NCBI GenBank assembly: GCA_034721855.1
Contig: JAYENB010000331.1
Span: 1 to 30,930, forward strand
Source of the DNA: JAQIBY01 sp034721855
GTDB taxonomy: Bacteria > Bacteroidota > Bacteroidia > Bacteroidales > ML635J-15
Length of the DNA stretch: 30,930 bases
Direction: 5' to 3'
Part shown: one piece after another, positions 1 through 9,500 of the stretch
Layout: the number at the start of each line of letters is the position of its first letter
Numbering within the stretch: the first letter of the stretch is position 1
The notes under the pieces: generated by a model
The model's database searches: none
Seen by the model: only the letters and a program-made list of their open reading frames with translations
What the model was told of the DNA's origin: nothing
Program-made: the position numbers and the translations under genes

Positions 1-119
1 GTCTGATTCATAATGTTCGAGTTCAAGGCTTGCGAAGTATTGGCAACCAGGAGTTTACTGGCGTAAATGACTGGTTGTCAATGCGAGCGTAACGTAGAAA
101 TCGGACATTATGGACGGAC
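1..119. repeat. 119-base imperfect palindrome
   Basis: The ends match as inverted repeats (positions 1-20 against 101-119, with a few mismatches). The middle continues the fold: AACCAG at 45-50 pairs with CTGGTT at 71-76, and TTTAC at 54-58 pairs with GTAAA at 63-67 around a TGGC loop. The whole segment can therefore fold as one long hairpin. No coding frame fits it. It could be a dispersed palindromic element or a miniature inverted-repeat element; with a single copy in view this cannot be decided. Confidence 0.7.
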
Positions 120-137
120 ACTAATTAGATAAAATTG

Positions 138-177
138 AACACGGATAACGCGGGTGCTACGGATTATCACGGATGAG
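138..177. repeat. short ACGGAT-type tandem repeat
   Basis: The hexamer ACGGAT occurs three times (141-146, 159-164 and 170-175) with a degenerate ACGCGG copy between the first two. This simple-sequence spacer lies directly after the palindrome at the window start. Apart from this, the palindrome and a possible promoter near 340, I see nothing else in the 540 bases before the adhesin gene. Confidence 0.5.
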
Positions 178-335
178 TTTATTAATCTCTGTAGCTTATA
201 ACATAGCAAATTAACGAATATATTATTTTGAAAAATGAAAAAAAACAAAACTTGGGGCGTCAGATTAGGCTTGACTTGACACTAACAATGAAACAAATGA
301 TACTGCCAATACGTAATATTATTAAGGAGGTTGTA

Positions 336-343
336 TATCTTTG
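336..343 (+). promoter_or_regulatory. possible Bacteroidota -7 element upstream of the adhesin gene
   Basis: TATCTTTG matches the Bacteroidota -7 consensus TAnnTTTG and lies about 200 bases before the adhesin start. No TTTG sits at the usual distance upstream, so this is only a candidate. If used, it would give a 5' leader of about 190 bases, AT-rich, with a run of T just before the gene. Confidence 0.3.
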
Positions 344-540
344 TCATGATTTAAGAAAATCGTTAATGGATCCACGCTTTTTTTGAATAAAAACAGAAAA
401 ATAAATTTTTAGAACCCACCTAAAGTTTTATTCATTTTATTAGCAACGAATTCAGATAAATCACGTCTATTAAATAAGATGTATATTTTTTGTTTTTTTA
501 AGAAGAAAGGTGTATTTTGCAAAAAAGAAAATTTCAGCAG

Positions 541-3500
541 ATGATTAGGTGGACTTTACAACGGGCGCGCATGGTTTTTATGATACTGATTCTTATCAGT
601 ATTTGCTCGCTGAATGCTCGAAGTCAGGCAATTAGCTTAACAAACCATTCTGATCAGTTTGCTAAAGCACCTCCCGTTGTATCAGCCACAGCTACCCCCG
701 ACAGCATTTGTGACGGCGAACAAAGTACCCTTCAGGCTACAGGAAACATGGGGACACCTCCTTATACATACTTTTGGGATCACGCTTTAGGCGCAGGAAG
801 CACACACATTGTGACACCATCAGTAACCACCACTTATTATGTGACCATTACCGATGGTCTTGGTTTTACTGATGTTGACTCGGTTACCGTAGTCGTTTTT
901 GATGTGCCTTTACCTAACATCAGCGCTACTCCCAATCCCGTTTGTTCCGGCAGTGCCTGCTTACTGCAATCAAATCCTACAGGAGGTAGTTCGCCTTATG
1001 CCTACGATTGGGACCATGGACTGGGATCCGGTTCATCACATACTGTTTTTCCCACGACAGATGAAACATATAAGCTTACTGTAACTGATATCAATGGATG
1101 TACAGCCATTAGCCAGGTTACGGTTACCGTCAATGATAACCCTACAGCCACAGCAACAGTCAGCTCAAACGATATTTGTGATGGCGAAACAGTTACACTC
1201 ACAGGGAGTGCAGTTGGCGGACAACCACCATACACAACATATTCATGGGATAACGGATTGGGATTTGGAATAACCCATGACGTTTCTCCTCATGACACTA
1301 CCACTTATACCCTTACGGTGTTTGATTCCAACGGCTGTATGGATACCGCCCAGGTAGTGGTTAACGTAGCTCCCACTCCGTCGGTTTCTGCTACAGCAAA
1401 TCCCTCGCCTATCTGTGCAAACGAAAGTACCAACCTTTCTGCTACACCAGTCGGAGGAACATCTCCCTACGCTTATAACTGGGATAACGGACTTGGAGGC
1501 GGAAGTACCCATTTTGTCGCACCGGGCGATACTACCACTTATGCTGTCACGGTAACAGACAATAACGGATGTACCGCTACCGACAGCGTTACCGTTGATG
1601 TTTGGGAATTGCCGGTTCCCAATGCTACTGCAACACCTTCAGTGATATGCGAAGATCAACCATCAGACCTCAGTGTCACAACCACAGGAGGAGAATCGCC
1701 TTACAGTTACTTCTGGAATCATGGACTTGGCGTAGGCGCTGATCATACCGTGTATCCCTCCGATGACATTACTTATACCGTTACCGTAACCGATGATAAC
1801 GGTTGTTCAGCAACTGATTTAGTTTCGATAGTTCACCATGATCAGCCCACGGTAACTGCCTCAGCCACTCCCGATACAGTGTGTGCTTTTGAACCTGTTG
1901 ATCTTACAGCCACCGGCAGTGGAACCACAGGGCCATACAGCTATACATGGGATAATGGCGTAGGTGGCGGACAAAACCATACCGTGTATCCTGCTGGTGA
2001 TATCACTTATACCGTAACTGTGTATGACGGAAACGGATGTTCTGCAACAGCCCAGGTAAGTGTTATTACGAGAGACCTTCCTGATCCAAACCCAACCGCC
2101 ACCCCAAATCCCATCTGTGACGATGACAGTTCACAATTGTCAGCGGCAGGAAGCGGAGGTGTCCCGCCTTATACTTATACCTGGGATAACGGACTTGGAC
2201 CCGGACCTATTCATATTGTTTCTCCGGGCGTATCCACAACTTACACCGTTACCGTTACAGATGCTAACGGATGTTCGTCACAAGGGTCAGTTTTACTTGA
2301 AATTTTTGATCTTCCTTTGATAGACCTTACGGCTGATCCCAATCCGATTTGTGGTGCCAATAGTTCCCTCATTACCACAACCCCAACAGGTGGTTATCCG
2401 CCTTTTACTTTCTTTTGGGATCATAGTATTGGATATGTACAAAATCCCACTGTCAATCCTACAAGTACAACCACATACCACCTTACCGTTACTGATGTCA
2501 ACGGATGTACTACCACAGACAGCATTACCATTGATGTTTTTGATGCCCCATCAGTAACAGCATCGGCTACACCCAATCCCATTTGTGAAGGCCAGTCGGT
2601 AACATTATCAGCCAGCGGATCCGATGGTTTACCACCCTATACCTATGAATGGGATAACGGCATCGGGTTTGGGAATCCCATTGTGGTCACCCCGACAGCC
2701 ACTACCATTTATACGGTTACCATCACAGATGCCAATGGTTGTACAGCCGATGACCAGGTGTTGGTAGGCGTTTATGGTAAACCTGATTTGACATTGACAG
2801 CAAATCCGGACTCCATTTGTGAAGGTGGAATTGTTAATCTGTATGCCTCTGCCGATAATGGATACGATCCTTATACCTTTGAATGGGATCATGGTCTTGG
2901 ATTTGGTGACCATGTGATAGATACCCCTGCCGCCACCACAACATACCATGCCACTGTCACTGACAACAACGGATGTCAGGATTCATCAGAGATTACGGTG
3001 GTTGTCAATGAAAATCCACTGGCAAATATTTCAGTTATACCCAGCAACCCTATTTGTGAAGGAGACGATGCAACTTTAATAGCCAGTGGCAGCGGTGGCG
3101 TAGCACCTTACAGTTATGAGTGGGATAATGGACTCGGTGTTGGCCCTTCACACACCGTATCCCCGACAACAACCACAACCTATTGTGTTACGGTAACTGA
3201 TGACAATGGTTGCCAGGATGACACTTGCATCAATTTGTCTGTGTATCCCTCTCCAACAGTGACCGCCAGTGCATCAGATTCCACTATATGCCCCGGCGAG
3301 TCTGTGGATTTATCTGCCACAGGTGGAGGTACCGTTCCCAGCTATATATTCATTTGGGATAACGGCCTGGGCAGCGGAGCAAATCATACCGTAACACCGG
3401 CAACAACAACCACATATACAGTGATTATCCAGGATGGTAACGGCTGTACTACTTCTGATGATGTAACCGTACAAGTTATCAACATGCCACCAGCCAATCC

Positions 3501-6500
3501 CACAGCCACTCCGGATTCCTCATGCAGCGGCGAAGATGTTATCCTTAATATTACCATGACCGGGGGAATATCTCCTTATGATTATGCTTGGGATAATGGA
3601 CTCGATTCGGTACAAACCCAAATTGTAAACCCATTTGTTACCACAACTTACACCGTAACCGTGCAAGATGCTACGGGATGTACGGTGGCAGGATCAGTTA
3701 CCGTGTATGTTTATGATCTGCCGCAGACCAACCTGACAGCATCCCCCAATCCCATTTGCGGAACCGGCAACAGCACCTTGTATCCAAATGCTTTTGGCGG
3801 TACCAGCCCTTATGAATATGCATGGGACAACGGCCTGGATTCCATTGAAAATCCCGTCATATCACCATTGGCAACCACAGAATACCACCTCACAGTGATT
3901 GACAACAATGGCTGTACCAACACAGACAGCGTTACCGTGAATGTCTATGACATCCCTGATGTTACAGCCTCAGCCAACCCTGTTACGATATGCGAAGGGG
4001 ATTCATCTGTGCTTACGGCTGCCGGTTCAAACGGTACGCCACCTTATTCATTCTCGTGGGACAACGGTGCCGGCTCCGGCTCTCCTGTAACTGTTTTTCC
4101 CACAATTTCTACCGTTTATACCGTTACAATTACAGACAGTAACGGATGTGAAGCTACAGATACTACCCTTGTCAATGTACATGAAACACCAAACCTTAGC
4201 CTGTCTGCTACGCCTTCGGTAATTTGTGAGGGTGAAACAAGCATACTCCAGGCCACCGTAACAGGTGGAGCGCCTATTTCTTCATACACCTGGAATCCCC
4301 CGCTCGGAGGAGGCAGTAGTCATTTTGTTTCACCGGCAACCTCAACATTGTATGAAGTAACCGCAACCGATGTGTATGGATGTTCATCATCCGACCAGGC
4401 CATTATCACTGTCAATGAAAACCCGTCAGTAACGCTTACCGCCACACCAAATCCCTTATGTTATAATGGTTGCTCATTGCTCGCAGCCAATGTTGTTGGG
4501 GGCACACCAGGTTACAGCTATGGCTGGAATAACGGCCTGCCACCTCAACCATCGCATACCATTTGCATCAACACCCCCGACACATATAACGTAACTGTTA
4601 CAGACCTGCATGGTTGTGAAGGAACAGCTTCCTTGTTCGTTGATGTTTACCCTGAAATCATCATTACCACCAATGTGCTTACTGAGCCCACATGTTATGG
4701 TGACAGTGATGCATCTTTTGACATCAGTGTATCCGGCGGATCACCCAACTACGACATTACATGGAACAACACCACCGGACCTGACAATGGTTCTTTCCTC
4801 AACTCCGGGGGAGGACCACATGTAGTAAACAGCGTGACAGGCGGTAATTACACCGTAAGTGTGATTGATGCCAATGGCTGTGCGGCCGGTCATACTTTTG
4901 TTCTTGATCAACCGGATGAACTTGTGTTTACACTCAACAATACCTATCCCATTACATGTAACGGTGATAATGACGGAGCCATTGATTACAACATTTCAGG
5001 CGGAACAGAACTGTATGAACTGCAGTGGGACAATGGCACAGATTCCGGTACCGTAAGTAACCTTACCGAGGGAAACCATAACCTGACAATGCTTGAAGCA
5101 GGCAGTTATAACATTACCGTTACAGATGATTATGGCTGTACAACCGATGGAACGTTTTCACTCATAGAACCACCTGTGCTTCAGTTAACAGCCACAGACT
5201 CTTCTGATGTCAGTTGCTATAATGGCAGTGATGGAAGCATAACGGTCAACATTACCGGCGGTACAGCCAATTATGATTTGTCATGGGACAATGTATTTGG
5301 CACACCAGGAAGCATGAACAACATACCTGCTGGCAGTCATGTTATTCCAGACCTGACGTCCGGAACATGGACAATTTCGCTTGTTGATGACCATGGCTGT
5401 ACAACCAGTACGGTGGTTACCATTGATGAACCGGCCACAGAACTTGTCATAAGCATTGTTAGCATTACAGATGCTTCATGCGTCGGTGTTGATGACGGTT
5501 CGGCAGAGGTCGAGGTTACCGGTGGAGTGCCACCATATGATTATACATGGGACCATCCTAATGGTAATGACTCAATAATTGAAAATGTAACAGCAGGTGA
5601 TTATAACCTCACCGTTACAGATGACTGGGGATGCGAGGACACCATTACCGTTACCATAGGCCAGCCCCCAAGCGGATTGTATATAGACCCTGACATCACA
5701 CCCGTTACCTGCCCGGGCAACAGCGATGGAGAAATTATCCTCAACGCTTCAGGCGGTACACCTTCATATACTTACACATGGGCCCCGTCTGTATCAACAG
5801 GGGATGTTGCCAGCAACCTAACTACCGGAGATTACGATGTTACCATCAATGACCAGGGAACGTGTGAACTCCAAACCACCATATTTGTTCCTGTGGACCC
5901 CAACACGCTGACAGCCAGCATTACCGACACAACCCATATTGCTTGCAACGGCGACAGTACCGGAGAAATCACCGTGACAGCCACCAATGGCTTATTCCCC
6001 TATACATACCAATGGGTTGGGTATCCTGGAGAGACAAGCAATACCATCAGTGATGTGCCGGCAGGCGATTTTGAAGTGATTGTAACCGATGCTCACAATT
6101 GTGAGGTGCATGTTTTCCAAACCCTCAACGAACCACCACCCCTGGGCTTCACTGTTGACAGCATTACAGATGTTGTGTGTGCAGGTGATGCAACCGGCAG
6201 CATTTATACCACACCACAGGGCGGTACACCTTCGTATTACTATACCTGGGAAGATGCATCGAATAATAACCAGGGGGTAAGCGGAGATGACCTGATCAAT
6301 GTTGTTTCCGGGACATATTATTTCAGTGTAACAGACATTAACGGCTGTGGCCCTGCAACAGGAAGCGCTACCATTGATGAACCTGCCAATCCCCTAACCG
6401 TTAACATTACCATAGATAATCTGCCTTCCTGCCCAGGCGATAACGATGGAAGCATCACGGCCAACCCATCAGGTGGCACACCTGCTTATACTGATTTTAT

Positions 6501-9500
6501 CTGGGGCCCTCCCATTGCCGGAGAAACCTCCCAAAGCCCCTCCAACCTAACAGCAGGGACATATTGCGTAACCGTAACAGATTCAGAAGGCTGTACAGCA
6601 GAAAATTGCATCGTGCTCAACGATCCCGATTCCATACAGATTGAAATTTTAGCTTACGATGTGCTCTGTAATGGAGACTGCAACGGTTATGCTGTGGCAA
6701 TAGTAACCGGTGGTACACCAAATTACACCTATCACTGGGAAGATGGTTTAGGTAATCTCGTATCATCCGACGATACCGCTCTTAATTTATGCGCAGAGAA
6801 TTATTACTTAACCGTAACAGACAGTCACGGGTGTGTAGCAGTGGCCAGCACCACCATAGGCGAAGCTTTTGTATTAACAGGCAGCATCACAAGTACAGAT
6901 GTCAGTACCTGGGGTAACAACGATGGTTCGGCAACGGCCAATCCATCGGGCGGCACACCATCATACAGCTATGAATGGGAAGACGATAGTAATCCAGGAA
7001 CCATCATATCTACCAATCAAACCATCAGTAATTTATACGCAGGAACCTACAACCTTACCATTACCGATGACAATGGCTGTATATGGAGCGGTTCGGTTAC
7101 AATCATTGAACCAAATGACCCCTTGTTCGGGGATATCATTACGCATCAGGATGTGTTGTGTGCACCCGATTCTTCAGGCAGTCTTACCGCCCAGGGATAC
7201 GGTGCTACCCCGCCATATACCTATGATTGGGAAAACAGCAGTGGAACACCGGTGGGAACAGACCAAACCGTTGAGGATTTACTCGCCGGAACCTACTATC
7301 TGACTATCTATGATGCCAACAATTATTCATGGGATACCACGGTTACGATCACACAACCACCGCTGTTGCAGATCACAGGGTATTCATCCACCAATATTTC
7401 ATGTTACGGCGATTCAACCGGCTCTGCATGTATTACTGCAGCCGGGGGCGTACCGTATCCGGGCATTTATTCATACATATACCAGTGGGATGATCCTGAT
7501 AATTCCACAACAGACTGTATGAGCAATGCCCCGGCAGGCACATATACTGCTTCCGTTACCGATCAGAATGGATGTCATGCTGACACAAGCATTACCATCA
7601 CTCAGGCGCCGGAAATCATCATTGATCTTACCGTAACAGCCACCCCGGATTGTTACGGGGAAAACGGCGGTTCTGCAGCTTCAAGTGTTTCCAGTGGCAC
7701 GCCGCCATACACTTATATATGGAGAAATGAAAGTGGCATCATTGTTTCATTAACGGATACCCTAATTGATAAACCTGCAGGCTGGTATTATTTATATGTC
7801 AATGATAACATCCCCTGTGAGCAAGTGGATTCCATTTATATCTCAGAACCAGAGTTGCTTATTACAACTTCAGGCGGCAACGATGCCACAGGTTATGGTG
7901 TCAGTGATGGCATAGTGTGGACATCCCCGGACGGAGGAACTGAACCATACAGTTATGAATGGGAAGATGCGGATAATCCCGGAACCATCATTTCCACAAA
8001 TGATACTGTTTATTACCTGCCGGCAGGCACATATCCCGTTACCATCACAGATGCCAACGGTTGCCAGGTTATAGATGCCGTTACCATAAACGAACCCGAC
8101 GAACTGGTATATACCATTGATGGTGAAGACGCCCAGTGTTATGGAGAATCCACCGGCGGAGCATGGATACATGTAAATGGGGGTGTTACCCCTTATGAAT
8201 TTTACTGGACTGATGATGATGATAACTACATCTCGGATGACAGTGTGATGGTTATGATTCCTGCCGGATGGTACCATATAACTGTAACCGATGATAATGG
8301 GTATCAAATCATTGATTCCGTGGAAATTGGCCAGCCACCGGCTATAGATGTTACAGTGGTTAGCATAAACCACGTTGATTGTTATGGTGAAAGCAGCGGC
8401 TCTATCAACACCAACGTTTCAGGTGGTTCGCCAGGGTACACCTATGAATGGATTGAAACCAGTAACCCATCGGTTGTTATCGGCACCAACGACAACATTT
8501 CAGGGCTTACAGCAGGTCATTATCAATTTACTGTTGAGGATGACAGCACCTGTACCTTTGATACCACATTCACCATCACGGAACCGGATCTTTTTGAAGC
8601 TACGGTTTCTAGCCAGGGCAATATTACCTGTTATGGAGATGACGATGGTTATATAGCCGTGGATGTAACCGGAGGCACCAATCCCTATACCCTGACATGG
8701 TTGGATAACTCAATGGCTATATACGCAACAGGCATTAACAGCATTGCAGATTTGAGTCCCGGGGATTATTATTTTTATGCCATTGATGATCATGGCTGTG
8801 CTACTGACACATTATCCTTTACCATTACAGAACCACTGCCCTTTGTTTTCGATGCCACCATTGATTCGGTATTTTGTTATGGAGCATCCACCGGCAGCAT
8901 CCAGTTAAATCCTTCCGGAGGCACACCTGTTTACAGCTATCAATGGTATTACGAAGGGACCCCGCTTAGCATCGATTATCATATCCTTACCAATGCTGAA
9001 GCAGGGAACTATGATGTACAGGTAACCGATGATGCGGGATGTACTTACGATACAAGCCTAATTGTACCCCAACCATCCGATTCAATTACATTGGATTTTA
9101 CATTGATAGACTCCATTGATTGTTATGGAAACAACATCGGATCAGGCTTGCTGCAAATCAATGGAGGCACCCCGCAATATGATATTCTTTATCATCATCC
9201 TGTATCAGGCGCTCAACAATTGTTGAATGTGTCTCCCGGAAGCCACATGCTTAACAACCTCCTTGGGGGCAACTATGATGTAACGGTAACAGATTATTAC
9301 GATTGTACAGAATACCTCACGTTTAACATACCATATCCTCCGGAGCTCACTCTTGACTTATCATCCCAGGATATATTATGTGCCGGTGACCACAATGGAG
9401 AAATTGAAGCCATTGTCAACGGGGGAACACCACCTTATACATACACATGGGACAGCGGTGTGCCCGGAAGTGATAGCATTGCAGATAATCTCGGCCCCGG

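Noticed and set aside
1..119. tRNA-like element (GTTCGAGTTC near 15-24 resembles a T-loop)
   Set aside because: The sequence folds as one long hairpin; no cloverleaf with anticodon and acceptor arms can be drawn.
679..4659. Regular spacing of repeats as a CRISPR array
   Set aside because: The units are about 234 bases long, diverged and translated in one open frame with conserved protein motifs; there are no short identical repeats with unique spacers.
7870..8373. 167-codon open frame on the minus strand inside the adhesin gene
   Set aside because: It runs opposite to clearly coding repeats, has no recognisable domain and arises from the biased composition of the repeat DNA. Several similar open frames inside the adhesin were dropped for the same reason.
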